Part shown: positions 18,023-26,791 of the stretch, piece after piece | Numbering within the stretch: the first letter of the stretch is position 1 | How the letters are laid out: each line of letters starts with the position of its first letter | Assembly (NCBI RefSeq): GCF_000974765.1 | Contig: NZ_BBWU01000048.1 | Location: 1-64,000 of the forward strand | Reading direction: 5' to 3' | DNA length: 64,000 nucleotides | From: Sphingomonas changbaiensis NBRC 104936 | GTDB lineage: Bacteria; Pseudomonadota; Alphaproteobacteria; Sphingomonadales; Sphingomonadaceae | The notes under the pieces: model-generated | Told to the model about the DNA's origin: nothing | What the model saw: only the letters and a program-made list of their open reading frames with translations | Databases searched by the model: none | Made by a program: the position numbers and the translations under genes

Positions 18023-18985
18023 TCACTCCTCGATTCGAGCGGGGACGGTAACGGATTGCCGTGCGTCCGCAATCCCGGCCGGCCGTTCCCTGAGGCTCGC
18101 TTCGACCTGCCTGGCGTGGCGCAGCAGCCGGTCGCCCAGGAAATCGAGCACGATGCGCACTCTCGGCGTGTGGCGCATGCGTTCGTGGGTCAGCAGCCAG
18201 ACCTCGCGCATGCCGGCCGCCGGCGGCAGGCAGCGGATCAGCGCCTCGTCCAGCTCGGCGACGGTGCAGGGCAGCGCCGCGCAACCCAGGCCCGACCGCA
18301 CCGCCGAAAGCAGCCCCGTCACTGTGCCGTGCGTCATCGCGATGGCATGCTCCAGGCCATTGTCCTTCAGCCAGGCTGAATAATAGCGGCCGATGCTGCC
18401 GCCGCCGCCGCCGATCAGCGGATGCCCCGCCAGCTCGCGCCGGTTGCGCAGCGCGCCATGCGCCTCGGCATAGTCGCGGCTGCAATAGACGGTCCACAGG
18501 TCCTCGCCGACCCGCCGCCCGACCAGGCCGCCGCCTTCCAGCTTCTTGGTGATGCGGATCGCGATATCGGCCGCGCCGGCTTCCAGGTCGCGCACTTCTT
18601 CGCTGGCGTCGAGTTCGATGACGATGCCGGGATGCAGGTCCCGCAAGTCGCGCAGCATCGGCGGCAGCACCGAAACGACGAACGACTCTTCCGCGGTCAG
18701 CCGCACCGTCCCGGTGCCTTCGCGCTTCTGCGCCGCCGCCGTTTCCGCCATCGCCAGCGCCGAGGTCTGGACGTGACGCGCTTCGACAAGCAGCGTCTCG
18801 CCCGCGGGCGTCAGCGCATATCCGGCACGGCGCTTGTCGAACAGCTCCAGCCCCAGCGCTTCTTCCAGCGCCGCGATCCGCCGCGCGACTGTCGTCTGGC
18901 TGACGCGCAGCGCGCGTCCCGCCGAAAGCGTGCTGCCGCTCTCGGCGACGGCCAGGAAATAGCGCGCGTCGTTCCAGTCGAACAT
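18023..18985 (-). CDS. LysR family transcriptional regulator
   Basis: A 320-residue regulator: N-terminal winged HTH (FDWNDARYFLAVAESGS to LGLELFDKRRAG, about 2-60), then an effector domain starting near residue 90 (GTVRLTAEESFVVSVLPPML). The start at 18985 is the standard LysR start; the longer open frame covers the promoter region. It is divergent from a UrcA-family gene with 124 bases between, and a triple inverted half-site stands directly upstream, so it probably regulates itself and urcA. Confidence 0.9.
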   Translation of the reverse strand: MFDWNDARYFLAVAESGSTLSAGRALRVSQTTVARRIAALEEALGLELFDKRRAGYALTPAGETLLVEARHVQTSALAMAETAAAQKREGTGTVRLTAEESFVVSVLPPMLRDLRDLHPGIVIELDASEEVRDLEAGAADIAIRITKKLEGGGLVGRRVGEDLWTVYCSRDYAEAHGALRNRRELAGHPLIGGGGGSIGRYYSAWLKDNGLEHAIAMTHGTVTGLLSAVRSGLGCAALPCTVAELDEALIRCLPPAAGMREVWLLTHERMRHTPRVRIVLDFLGDRLLRHARQVEASLRERPAGIADARQSVTVPARIEE

Positions 18986-18992
18986 GCGCCCA

Positions 18993-19021
18993 TTCTGCAC
19001 TTTTGCAGAACGAGTCTGCAA
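18993..19021. promoter_or_regulatory. candidate LysR operator with three half-sites
   Basis: Three copies of a TCTGCA/TGCAGA half-site in alternating orientation: TTCTGCA at 18993-18999, TTGCAGAA at 19003-19010, TCTGCAA at 19015-19021. Their centres are 10-12 bases apart, one helical turn. They begin eight bases upstream of the LysR ATG, a typical position for autoregulation, and face urcA on the other side. Confidence 0.65.
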
Positions 19022-19109
19022 CATCGTTGCTAACATCGGGCGCTCGCCGGGCCTAAATACAGTCTCACGTTGGCGCCGACGGCTCCCCTTCGAACCCTGG
19101 AGACCCGTC

Positions 19110-19427
19110 ATGAAAACACCGTTCCTGATCCCGCTCGCTCTGCTCAGCATCGCGAGCCCGCTGTCCGCCCAGCCGGTGAGTGCGCGGGCGACGGTCAGCA
19201 CCGCCGGCCTCGATCTCGGCACCGTCGCCGGCGTGCGCGCGCTCGACCTGCGCATCCTCCACGCCGCGTCGGCGCTGTGCGGAACGTCGTCGGCGGCCGA
19301 TCCGCGCGGGCCGGCCAGGCTCGATCAATGCCGCGCGGATGTCCGCGCCGCCGCGGCCGCCGCGCGCGACCGCATCGTCCGGCTCGCAGCCGGCGCCGCA
19401 CCGGTGCTCGTCGCCTCCGGCCGCTGA
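19110..19427 (+). CDS. UrcA family protein
   Basis: A small (105 residues) exported protein with signal peptide (cleavage near SAQ-PVS, about residue 22) and the UrcA signature: VSTAGLDLGTVAGVRALDLRI, then ALCG and a second cysteine in LDQCRADV, suggesting one disulfide in the periplasm. UrcA proteins are common in sphingomonads; their function is unknown. The ATG is preceded by CTGGAGA. It is divergent from the LysR gene, and a strong terminator hairpin follows. Confidence 0.85.
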   Translation: MKTPFLIPLALLSIASPLSAQPVSARATVSTAGLDLGTVAGVRALDLRILHAASALCGTSSAADPRGPARLDQCRADVRAAAAAARDRIVRLAAGAAPVLVASGR

Positions 19428-19441
19428 TTCTCCCGAACGTG

Positions 19442-19474
19442 CAAGGCGGCTTCCGATTCAGGAAAGCCGCCTTG
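19442..19474 (+). terminator. rho-independent-like terminator after urcA
   Basis: Perfect 11-base arms CAAGGCGGCTT (19442-19452) and AAGCCGCCTTG (19464-19474) with an 11-base loop, followed by TCTGCT. It starts 15 bases after the UrcA stop. The T run is short, as often in high-GC genomes. Confidence 0.8.
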
Positions 19475-19633
19475 TCTGCTCATCGCTACGCTCGCGAAAC
19501 AAGTATTCGGATAATCGTGGACAGGTTTCGTCTGGCCGTTGTCGAAATGAAACTTTGCATGTAATCGAATGTTCAATTGAGTGATTAGTCGCGGGCCATG
19601 TATTCGCGCCGGTCGCTCGGGAGAACTGGTCGC

Positions 19634-20341
19634 ATGCGCGTGTTTTTCGCGAGGCCTTCGAAAGGCGGGCAGCATTTCGTCGTGGACAGCCGCGGCCGTG
19701 CCCGGCTGTCCGAAGCCGGCATCGTCGGCACCAAGGCGGCCGGGCTCGCCGCCGCCTGCGCGCTGCTTGCGGTCGCGCCGGAAACCGGGCCGGGGGCGCG
19801 GCTGATCGCGGCGGGCCAGTCGGTCGCGAAAAGCGCGGCCGACTATATCCGCGCGCGGTCCCCGGGCCTGCGGGCCCATGCCGATCTGGTCAAGATAAAG
19901 CATCCCCGCGCGGCGCCGCACCGCATCGTCCACGCGGCGCCGCGGCCGCGCCGGCCGGCGCCCGCGCTGCCGATCCTGGCGCCGCCGCCTGCGCCGGTGC
20001 CGCTGCTGTTCGAAAGCGCCGAGCTCGCGCCTGGCTTCGTTCCGGTGATCGCGGGGCCAGTGCCGGTCTTTGGCGAGCGGCCCGCCGTCCCCTGCTGCTT
20101 CGAAGGCATCAATCCGCCCATTACCACTGCAGTCGGCGGCATCTTCCTGCCGGGCGGAGGAGGCCCGCCGCCACCGCCGCCGTCGATTCCGGAGCCGTCC
20201 ACCTGGGCGCTGATGATCCTGGGCTTCGGCATCGTCGGAGCGGCCTGGCGCCGCAGGCGGGTGCTGATGCGGATCGTACGCACGCTTCCGATGCTTTGCT
20301 GTCAGCGCGTGCTGCTGCTCGCCGATGTACCCGCCGGCTAG
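19634..20341 (+). CDS. PEPxxWA-CTERM sorting-domain protein
   Basis: A 235-residue protein with a hydrophobic N-terminal part (about 30-50, AAGLAAACALLAVAP), a Pro/Arg/Ala-rich middle and a C-terminal sorting signal: PEPSTWA, hydrophobic helix LMILGFGIVGAA and basic WRRRR (about residues 189-213). Exosortase/archaeosortase-linked processing should cut at PEP. Oddly, about 22 residues with two adjacent cysteines (LPMLCCQRVLLL) follow the basic cluster; in the usual form the protein ends there. The start at 19634 has a GGGAGA site; an ATG at 19598 is weaker. It overlaps the next gene by 17 bases. Confidence 0.75.
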   Translation: MRVFFARPSKGGQHFVVDSRGRARLSEAGIVGTKAAGLAAACALLAVAPETGPGARLIAAGQSVAKSAADYIRARSPGLRAHADLVKIKHPRAAPHRIVHAAPRPRRPAPALPILAPPPAPVPLLFESAELAPGFVPVIAGPVPVFGERPAVPCCFEGINPPITTAVGGIFLPGGGGPPPPPPSIPEPSTWALMILGFGIVGAAWRRRRVLMRIVRTLPMLCCQRVLLLADVPAG

Positions 20342-20909
20342 GCACCTCGCCCGCTGGGGCCTGCGCGCGGCGACCGCCGTGGCGGTCTTGTTCGGCGTGT
20401 CGCAGGTCGGCGCGGACGCCCCGGCCTATATCGCGCCCGCCCTGCGCATCGTCGCGACCCCGGCGCGTCCGCTGCCGCTGGAGGGTGCGCCGCAGCCGGT
20501 GGCAAGCCTGCTCGCGGTCGCCGGGCCGATGCGCTATGGCGAGTTCGTCTGGAACGACCGCGACGTGCCGCCCGGCCCGCTCTGGGTGCGGATCGACCGC
20601 GATGCCCAGCTGATCTCGGTGTTCCGCGGCGGTGACGAGATCGGCACCGCCGTCATTCTCTATGGCGCCCCCGACAAGCCGACGCCGGCCGGCCGCTATC
20701 CGATCCTGGCCAAGGACCGCGACCACCGCTCCAGCCTCTACGACGCGGCGATGCCCTACACGCTGCGGCTGACCGGCGACGGCGTCTCGATCCACGCCAG
20801 CAACGTCCGCGAAGGGCGCGCGACCCACGGCTGCATCGGCCTGCCCGAACCGTTCGCGCGAAAGCTGTTCGACCAGGCCCGTGTCGGCGACGCGGTGGTG
20901 ATCGTCTGA
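20325..20909 (+). CDS. L,D-transpeptidase (YkuD) family protein
   Basis: A 194-residue exported enzyme that forms 3-3 peptidoglycan crosslinks or attaches proteins to peptidoglycan. N-terminal membrane segment about 12-30 (LRAATAVAVLFGVSQVGA), then a YkuD domain from about 85: WVRIDRDAQLISVFRGGDEI and the catalytic stretch VSIHASNVREGRATHGCIGL, with the His and nucleophile Cys of the HGC motif. It overlaps the PEP-CTERM gene, so the two are probably translated from one transcript. Confidence 0.9.
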   Translation: MYPPARHLARWGLRAATAVAVLFGVSQVGADAPAYIAPALRIVATPARPLPLEGAPQPVASLLAVAGPMRYGEFVWNDRDVPPGPLWVRIDRDAQLISVFRGGDEIGTAVILYGAPDKPTPAGRYPILAKDRDHRSSLYDAAMPYTLRLTGDGVSIHASNVREGRATHGCIGLPEPFARKLFDQARVGDAVVIV

Positions 20910-20916
20910 TCCGCGC

Positions 20917-21621
20917 TCAGTGGACGCGCTTCACGAACACGCCGTTGTCGCGCCGTTCGGTCGTGAAGTTCGGCAGGGCGTCGATCAGTTCCGACAGCCG
21001 TGCATAGCCATAGGTTCGCGCATCGAACGATGATCGCGCGCTCGCCCGCTGGCCGACTTCCGACAGGCTGGCAAAGCCCCGTTCGTCGCGCTTCGAGGCC
21101 TTCACCGCATCGCCCAACAGCTCAACCAGCGCCGGATCGACTTCCGGCTTGTCGGCCGGCGCGGCGTCCTGCGCGTATGCCTCGAGCGCGCCGACATCGA
21201 TGAAACGGGTGCAGGCCTGGCGAAAGCTCTCCGGCGTCTTGGCCGTGCCGAAACCATAGACGGGCAGCCCGTCCTGCCGGATGCGCATGGCAAGGGGCAT
21301 GAAGTCGCTGTCGCTCGACATGATGCCGAAGCCTTGGACGGTGCCGCGATGCAACAGGTCCATTGCGTCGATCACCATCTTCATGTCGGTCGCGTTCTTG
21401 CCCTTGGTCACGTCGAATTGCTGTTGCGGATCAAGCGCCTGGGCGTGCGTCATCGCCGCCCATCCTTTCAGCGACGCCTTGCTCCAGTTCCCGTAGACCC
21501 GCCGCACATTCACCGCGCCCAGCTCGGCAAGCACGGTCAGCACGCCCTCCAGGCTGTCGGGCGACGCATTGTCGGCATCGATCAGCAGGGCGATGTTGGC
21601 GGTCGGGGAGGGCGCGGTCAT
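20917..21621 (-). CDS. NYN-domain (LabA/DUF88) protein with C-terminal OST-HTH
   Basis: A 234-residue protein. The N-terminal NYN domain is PIN-like and probably RNase: IALLIDADNASPDSL with the acidic DAD, KNATDMKMVIDAMDLL, and MSSDSDFMPLAMRIRQDG with paired Asp. After residue about 155 a winged-helix OST-HTH/LOTUS domain follows (ELLGDAVKASKRDERGFASL ... YGYARLSELIDAL), which binds RNA in relatives. The ATG at 21621 is chosen over an upstream in-frame ATG since the conserved domain begins there. It converges on the L,D-transpeptidase with 7 bases between stops. Confidence 0.85.
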   Translation of the reverse strand: MTAPSPTANIALLIDADNASPDSLEGVLTVLAELGAVNVRRVYGNWSKASLKGWAAMTHAQALDPQQQFDVTKGKNATDMKMVIDAMDLLHRGTVQGFGIMSSDSDFMPLAMRIRQDGLPVYGFGTAKTPESFRQACTRFIDVGALEAYAQDAAPADKPEVDPALVELLGDAVKASKRDERGFASLSEVGQRASARSSFDARTYGYARLSELIDALPNFTTERRDNGVFVKRVH

Positions 21622-21788
21622 GGCCCTGTTTCGCATTGGCCGGACACCTCCGCAACCGTCGAGCATGTTCGGGTGCGGCGATGGCGACCTCGCAACGCCT
21701 TCGGCGACGTACGTCCAGGACAGTCAGCGATGCGCGCAGCCGGCACCCAGGGGCTTGGTCCTGAAGCGTCCTGGTGGCCGGATTATCG

Positions 21789-23459
21789 CTAAAGCACCGA
21801 CCAATAGATGTTGCTGTCTCCGTCGACGCCCTTCCAGGCCATGAAGCTGCGTCCGCCCATATCGGCGACTGCCGGGCCGACGGAGGTGCCGACACCTGCC
21901 ACGGCGGTCTGGCCGCTGAACTCGTTGCCGTCGAAAAGGCTGAACCAGATTTGCTGGTCGCCCTCCACGCCTTTCCAGGTCAGCAGAATCTTGTTGCCGC
22001 GCTGGGTGGCGGAGAGAGCGTTGGTCGTGCCGATCGCCAGCGCGATCCCGCCGCCGGTCTCATAAGAGAAATATTCGATCTGTCGCTGCGGTCTCCAGAT
22101 CGGGTCGTTCGCGAAATCGAAGGACGAATGATAGGCAGTGGCGTCTCCTTCAATGCCCTTCCAGAACATGTGCAAGACGCCGTTGAGCCCGACCAGGGCA
22201 GGAGAGTCGGTCGTCCCGATGCCGCGGATGTTCGCTTGCGGCGACCAGCCCTCGTTGCCGTCGTAGCTCGACCAGTAAATGCCGCCGTCGCCATCGACGC
22301 CCTTCCAGGCCATGCGGACCTGGCCGGCCACATTCGCGAGCGCCGGCGCCGCGCTGGTGCCGACGCCGGTGATGCGCCGTTGCGGTTCCCAGCCGAAGCC
22401 CAGGTTGCGCGTCCAATAAATCCCTTGATCGTCGTGCACGCCTTTCCATGCCATCAGCAGTCCCGTCGCCAACGTCTGGGATCCGGGCACGGGAACCGTG
22501 GTGATGGCGGGGCTGAACGAGCAGCCGACGTTGGGAACCCGCTCCTGCGGCGACCAGTTTCCGCCCAAGGTGGAATGATAGATTCCGCTGTCCCCCTCGA
22601 CGCCCTTCCATACCATGTGCAGGGTTTCCAGACGGGAAGTGAAGTTGACGCTGCTGGTAGTCGCAAGCATCGCGCGATGGCTGGTGCCGCGGTCGCCGAG
22701 CCGTTGCTGTGCTTGCCAGCCATAGAGCGCGTTGATCGCCTCTCTCGACTCGGCGTCCACCACCACGCCGGGCGTTGCGAACGGGTACATAAGTCCGTTC
22801 GGATTGTTCGAATGGCTCAGGCCCAGCAGATGCCCGATCTCGTGAAGACAGACGCCGAGCAATCTGGTCGGCGACCATGTCTCGTTGAAGTCGAACTGAA
22901 GATTGCCTCTGGGCGGATAGCCGGCGGAGGCCAGCACGCCGCCGGCGCCTGTGAACGCCGGATCGACGTTCGTTCCGCCAAAGACGACGCGTACGTCCTC
23001 GCCGGTGCCGGGGGGAACGAACCTGAAGGAAAAGAACGGGCACGCGGTCTGCCACAGGCCGAATGCCGCAGCGATGATCGCGGTGGGGTTCGTCGCTGGC
23101 GCGCCCGGCGGATTGACCAAGTTCGCCCCCGCCGGATTGATCGATACGCTGAGATTTCCTCGACTCCAGCGGCCGCCGGGAGAGCCCGCGGTCAGCGGCG
23201 TCAATCCGCCGCTGCGATCGGGCACGCCGCAAAAGTTCAGCGCCAGAAACTCGGTCAGTGGCGCGAGCCGCTCCAGGTCCTGGAAGCTGAGATTGCTGCT
23301 GACCAGTCGATGGCCGGTCACCAGCTCCGCCCGCTTCACAGCCACAATCAGGTCGTCGGGCAACCTGCCATCCTCCGCAATCTCGAACACGGAGTCCTTG
23401 TTGAGGAGTCCAGAACCAACAAGTTGTTTCTGAATGGAATTCCAGGTCACAGGAGGCAT
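21789..23459 (-). CDS. matrixin-like zinc metalloprotease with six C-terminal W-K-G repeats
   Basis: A 556-residue protein. Zinc site HEIGHLLGLSH (206-216) followed by the Met-turn LMYP (Met224), the matrixin/metzincin layout. At residues 77-81 the sequence CGVPD matches the cysteine switch of eukaryotic matrix metalloproteases, so the first 80 residues could be an inhibitory propeptide. From about 275 there are six repeats with MxWKGVxGDxxIYxS (Trp at 284, 338, 385, 433, 495, 542), compatible with a beta-propeller or lectin-like binding domain. No signal peptide is visible, so export, if any, is through another route. GGAG lies seven bases before the ATG. It stands alone, convergent with the NYN gene. 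Confidence 0.85.
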   Translation of the reverse strand: MPPVTWNSIQKQLVGSGLLNKDSVFEIAEDGRLPDDLIVAVKRAELVTGHRLVSSNLSFQDLERLAPLTEFLALNFCGVPDRSGGLTPLTAGSPGGRWSRGNLSVSINPAGANLVNPPGAPATNPTAIIAAAFGLWQTACPFFSFRFVPPGTGEDVRVVFGGTNVDPAFTGAGGVLASAGYPPRGNLQFDFNETWSPTRLLGVCLHEIGHLLGLSHSNNPNGLMYPFATPGVVVDAESREAINALYGWQAQQRLGDRGTSHRAMLATTSSVNFTSRLETLHMVWKGVEGDSGIYHSTLGGNWSPQERVPNVGCSFSPAITTVPVPGSQTLATGLLMAWKGVHDDQGIYWTRNLGFGWEPQRRITGVGTSAAPALANVAGQVRMAWKGVDGDGGIYWSSYDGNEGWSPQANIRGIGTTDSPALVGLNGVLHMFWKGIEGDATAYHSSFDFANDPIWRPQRQIEYFSYETGGGIALAIGTTNALSATQRGNKILLTWKGVEGDQQIWFSLFDGNEFSGQTAVAGVGTSVGPAVADMGGRSFMAWKGVDGDSNIYWSVL

Positions 23460-23556
23460 TGTTCGCTCCTTTTCTCGAAGAGAAAAGAAAAGATGCGCCT
23501 CGCGTCGGGCCTTTGCAAATCAATTAGGAGAGAAGGCCAATAGCGAATTCGTGTGC

Positions 23557-23575
23557 CAACTTGATATAAGTTGGT
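23557..23575. promoter_or_regulatory. palindrome upstream of the metalloprotease, possible operator
   Basis: Perfect inverted repeat CCAACTT-GATAT-AAGTTGG about 100 bases before the protease ATG, in an AT-rich stretch. The short arms and 5-base centre fit a dimeric regulator site. No regulator gene is adjacent, so the binding protein is unknown. Confidence 0.5.
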
Positions 23576-23683
23576 CAGTCATTTTCATTTAATTGATCCA
23601 GATTGGATGTCGGACTTTGCGAAGGCCAGACGGCCGAGTCACCACTGCGCTCGCTGAGCGCGGAGGCCAGGCAGAGAGAGCCG

Positions 23684-23712
23684 CGGGGGCGCCCCATCTG
23701 GTGCCGCCCCCG
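23684..23712. terminator. GC-rich hairpin downstream of the RamB/ScfR-type regulator
   Basis: Arms CGGGGGCG (23684-23691) and CGCCCCCG (23705-23712), loop of 13 bases, located about 50 bases beyond the regulator stop on the minus strand. No U-run follows, so termination is only possible. Confidence 0.4.
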
Positions 23713-23758
23713 GATTCTGGGTCGCTAAAGGAGCGGGCAGCAGCCTAGCTGACGCCCC

Positions 23759-25138
23759 TCAATCCTCGACAAAGCTGAACGCGCTCAACCCCCGTTCCCG
23801 GTCGTTGAACAGCAGAGCGCGGCCGGCAGGCGGGGCGCTGCGCTGGGGGCATTGCGGACGGGTGCAGGATCGGCAGCCAAGGCCGATCGGGGTGGCGGCG
23901 CCAGTCAGGTCCAGCCCGCGCGCGAGCGCGAGGCTCCCGGCCAGGTCGGCGGTCAGCCCCAGGCCGACCACGAACTCGGCCGAGACCTGCCCGGCGCGCG
24001 CGCCCTGCGGATGGACGGTGCGGGCAAGGGTGAACCAGCGCTCCCCCGACTGAAGCTCGACCAGGTCGCGCTCGATCCGCCCCGGCCGGTCGAACGCGTT
24101 GTGCAGCCGCCATAAGGGGCAGCGCCCTTCGGCTTCCACCAGCACCGCGCCGCTCGCGCCGGCGTAGCGCTTGCTCGCCTGCCCCGCGCGATCGATCCGG
24201 ATCATGAAAAACGGGAGCCCGCGCGCGCCGACCCGTTGCAGCGTGGTCAGCCGGTGTGCGACCTGCTCGTACCCGGCGCCGAACCGGCGCTGCAGCAGCT
24301 CCACCTCATAGCCGGTCGCCTCGCACGCGCGCAGGAACCGCGCATACGGCATCATCAGCGCGGCCGCGAAATAGGAGGTCAGGTGCCGGCGATAGAGCCG
24401 CTCGGCCGCGCGCTCGGCCAGGCCGGCGCCTTTCACCAGCGCGTCGATCTCCGCCCGCGCCTCGATCGCCCCCAGCTGGAACGCCGCCTGGAACGTCCGC
24501 GACGCCGGGTCCAGCATTTCCGATAGCTGGAGCTGGCGCGCGTGCAGGTCGAGCCTTCGCAGTGCATCGGGCAGCACTTCGACCGGCAGCACGCGGATGG
24601 TCAGGCTATGCTTGACCCGCAGCCGCTCGGCGATCGCCGCATACAGGTCGCCGGCCGACAGCCGCAGCTCGTCCGCCAGCGCCTCCGCGGCCGCATCCAG
24701 GTCGGGGAAATGGTTGCGCCAGCGCTCGACCTCGCGCCGCACCGCCGCCAGCGGGTCGTCGCCGGCTGCGGTCGCGGCCGCCCCGCCGCCGATCCGGTCA
24801 TAGGCGCGCGCAAAGGCTTCGGCGCCGCCGGGCGCCGCGGCCAGCCATTCCTCCAGCTCGGTGCGGTCGATCTCCAGGTCGGCAAACATCGGGTCGCCCA
24901 GCCGCCGCCGGATCGCGTCGCCGCCGCCCCCCGGCGCGGCCGCGTTCAGCGCGCGCGGGTCGAAGTCGTAAAGCTCCGTCAGCCGCACCAGCAATTGCGC
25001 GGTCAGCGGCCGCTGGTTGCGCTCGATCAGGTTCAGATAGCTCGCCGAAATGCCCAGCTGCTCGGCCATCGCCGCCTGGGACAGCCCGGCCTGTCGCCGA
25101 ACCTTGCGCACCTGATGCCCCGCGATCAGCTTCGCCAT
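23759..25138 (-). CDS. XRE-type acyl-CoA-responsive regulator (RamB/ScfR-like)
   Basis: A 459-residue regulator: N-terminal HTH_XRE ([19 protein letters not shown] to [11 protein letters not shown], about 3-45), a middle IrrE/ImmA-like segment ([18 protein letters not shown]), and a C-terminal short-chain fatty acyl-CoA regulator domain ending with a cysteine cluster [12 protein letters not shown]. Members control glyoxylate, propionate or acetate genes. Here it is divergent from isocitrate lyase with 198 bases between, strongly suggesting that aceA is its target. Confidence 0.87.
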   Translation of the reverse strand: MAKLIAGHQVRKVRRQAGLSQAAMAEQLGISASYLNLIERNQRPLTAQLLVRLTELYDFDPRALNAAAPGGGGDAIRRRLGDPMFADLEIDRTELEEWLAAAPGGAEAFARAYDRIGGGAAATAAGDDPLAAVRREVERWRNHFPDLDAAAEALADELRLSAGDLYAAIAERLRVKHSLTIRVLPVEVLPDALRRLDLHARQLQLSEMLDPASRTFQAAFQLGAIEARAEIDALVKGAGLAERAAERLYRRHLTSYFAAALMMPYARFLRACEATGYEVELLQRRFGAGYEQVAHRLTTLQRVGARGLPFFMIRIDRAGQASKRYAGASGAVLVEAEGRCPLWRLHNAFDRPGRIERDLVELQSGERWFTLARTVHPQGARAGQVSAEFVVGLGLTADLAGSLALARGLDLTGAATPIGLGCRSCTRPQCPQRSAPPAGRALLFNDRERGLSAFSFVED

Positions 25139-25265
25139 GCTGTCCTACACGCCTGCGTTCCTGCTACGTTCCAGTGTCATGCAACGCACTCTCTTGTCAA
25201 TAATTTACTTGCGCACGTCCGCGCTGGCTGCGGACGCGAACAGCTTCACGCGAAACCGGTCGGGA

Positions 25266-25301
25266 ATTTTGCTGAATCCATGTTCAACTCGTCCATTTTG
25301 C
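25266..25301. promoter_or_regulatory. direct ATTTTGC repeats in the aceA promoter region
   Basis: ATTTTGC occurs at 25266-25272 and 25295-25301, 29 bases apart, in the divergent region before isocitrate lyase. RamB-type regulators are known to use a TTTGC-containing site in actinobacteria, so these are candidates for regulator binding. The match is short and untested. Confidence 0.35.
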
Positions 25302-25336
25302 CCATGTCGAGGGAAAGATTTGTAAAGGGATTGCAC

Positions 25337-26617
25337 ATGACCGACTTCGCCCATCTCGTCGTCGCGCCCGAGGGCCGGTTCGACGGCATCCGCCGCACCT
25401 ACACCGCTGCGGACGTCGAGCGGCTGCGCGGTTCGGTGCCGATCGAGCATACGCTTGCCAGGCGGGGCGCGCTGAAGCTGTGGGAGCTGCTGAAGTCGGA
25501 ACCGTACATCAATGCGCTCGGCGCTCTCAGTGGCAACCAGGCGATGCAGATGGTCCGCGCCGGCCTCAAAGCCATCTACCTCTCCGGCTGGCAAGTCGCG
25601 GCCGACGCCAATACCGCCGGCGCCATGTATCCGGACCAGTCGCTCTACCCCGCCAATGCCGGGCCGGAGCTGTGCCGGAAAATCAACCGCACGCTGCAGC
25701 GCGCGGACCAGATCGAGCATAGCGAAGGCGGCGCCAAGCGCGACTGGTTCGTGCCGATCGTCGCCGACGCCGAGGCGGGCTTTGGGGGGCCGCTCAACTG
25801 CTTCGAGATCATGAAAGCCTATATCGAGGCGGGCGCGGCCGGCGTGCATTTCGAGGACCAGCTCGCTTCCGAAAAGAAGTGCGGCCACTTGGGCGGCAAG
25901 GTGCTGATCCCGACCCAGGCGCACATCCGCAACCTCAACGCCGCCCGGCTGGCGGCGGACGTGTGCGGCGTGCCGACCGTCCTCGTCGCCCGCACCGATG
26001 CGGAATCAGCGAAGCTGATCACCTCCGACGTCGACGAGCGTGACCATGAATTCCTGACCGGCGAGCGCACGCCCGAGGGCTTCTTCCGTCTGAAGGAGGG
26101 CACCGGCGTCGATTACTGCATCAAGCGCGGCATCGCCTTTGCCGAGCACGCCGATCTCTTGTGGTGGGAAACCAGCCACCCCAATCTCGAGGACGCCAGG
26201 CGTTTCGCCGAGGCCGTGCAGAAGGCGCACCCGGGTAAGATGATGGCCTATAATTGCTCGCCCTCGTTCAACTGGGAAGCGAAGCTCGACAAGGACACGA
26301 TCGCGAAGTTCCAGCGCGAGCTCGGCGCGATGGGCTACAAATTCCAGTTCGTGACGCTCGCCGGCTTCCACCAGCTCAATCACGGCATGTTCGAGCTGGC
26401 GCGCGGCTATAAGGACCGCGGCATGGCCGCCTATTCGGAGCTCCAGCAGGCCGAATTCGCGGCCGAAGCCGCCGGCTACACCGCCACCCGCCACCAGCGC
26501 GAAGTTGGCACCGGCTATTTCGACCTCGTCGCCCAGGCGGTGTCGGGCGGCGCGGCGTCGACGACCGCGCTCGCCGAAAGCACCGAAGCCGCCCAGTTCA
26601 AAAAGGACGCGGCGTGA
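25337..26617 (+). CDS. aceA: isocitrate lyase
   Basis: Splits isocitrate into succinate and glyoxylate in the glyoxylate shunt, needed for growth on acetate or fatty acids. 426 residues, the bacterial size. Catalytic signature KKCGHLGGK (catalytic Cys), with [24 protein letters not shown] and FHFEDQ-type metal-binding region ([12 protein letters not shown]) as expected. The ATG follows an AAAGGGA ribosome site; the much longer open frame upstream crosses the regulator gene and was rejected. No aceB/glcB is next to it; an MHS transporter follows after a family C repeat. Confidence 0.95.
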   Translation: MTDFAHLVVAPEGRFDGIRRTYTAADVERLRGSVPIEHTLARRGALKLWELLKSEPYINALGALSGNQAMQMVRAGLKAIYLSGWQVAADANTAGAMYPDQSLYPANAGPELCRKINRTLQRADQIEHSEGGAKRDWFVPIVADAEAGFGGPLNCFEIMKAYIEAGAAGVHFEDQLASEKKCGHLGGKVLIPTQAHIRNLNAARLAADVCGVPTVLVARTDAESAKLITSDVDERDHEFLTGERTPEGFFRLKEGTGVDYCIKRGIAFAEHADLLWWETSHPNLEDARRFAEAVQKAHPGKMMAYNCSPSFNWEAKLDKDTIAKFQRELGAMGYKFQFVTLAGFHQLNHGMFELARGYKDRGMAAYSELQQAEFAAEAAGYTATRHQREVGTGYFDLVAQAVSGGAASTTALAESTEAAQFKKDAA

Positions 26618-26624
26618 CCCTCAA

Positions 26625-26757
26625 CCCTCTCCCTCAGGGGAGAGGGTCGACTCGCGCCTGCGGGCGCGAGCGGGGAGAGGGTCCTGTGGTACAGCGCTCG
26701 GCCCCTCTCCCGGCTGAGCTTCGCTCAGCCTGCCCTCTCCCCTGCAGGGAGAGGGCT
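26625..26757. repeat. family C palindromic repeat, copy C4
   Basis: CCCTCTCCC...GGGAGAGGG hairpins at both ends, inner CTCGCGCC/GGGCGCGAG and GCTGAGC-TTC-GCTCAGC stems. It fills the gap between isocitrate lyase and the MHS transporter. Confidence 0.88.
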
Positions 26758-26791
26758 GTCCTACAGGCCATGATCCTGCTTAGAAGGCCCC

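Larger units (their letters stand above)
23460..23758. other. gene-free region upstream of the metalloprotease
   Basis: No gene was found. The right-hand end as read from the protease (23463-23600) is AT-richer than its surroundings and should hold the protease promoter and the CCAACTT palindrome. The left-facing part (23640-23758), downstream of the RamB/ScfR-type regulator, contains a GC hairpin at 23684-23712. Confidence 0.6.

Noticed and set aside
24542-25336. Upstream extension of isocitrate lyase
   Set aside because: The extension is the antisense of the RamB/ScfR-type regulator; the natural ATG at 25337 has a ribosome site and the family's usual N-terminus.
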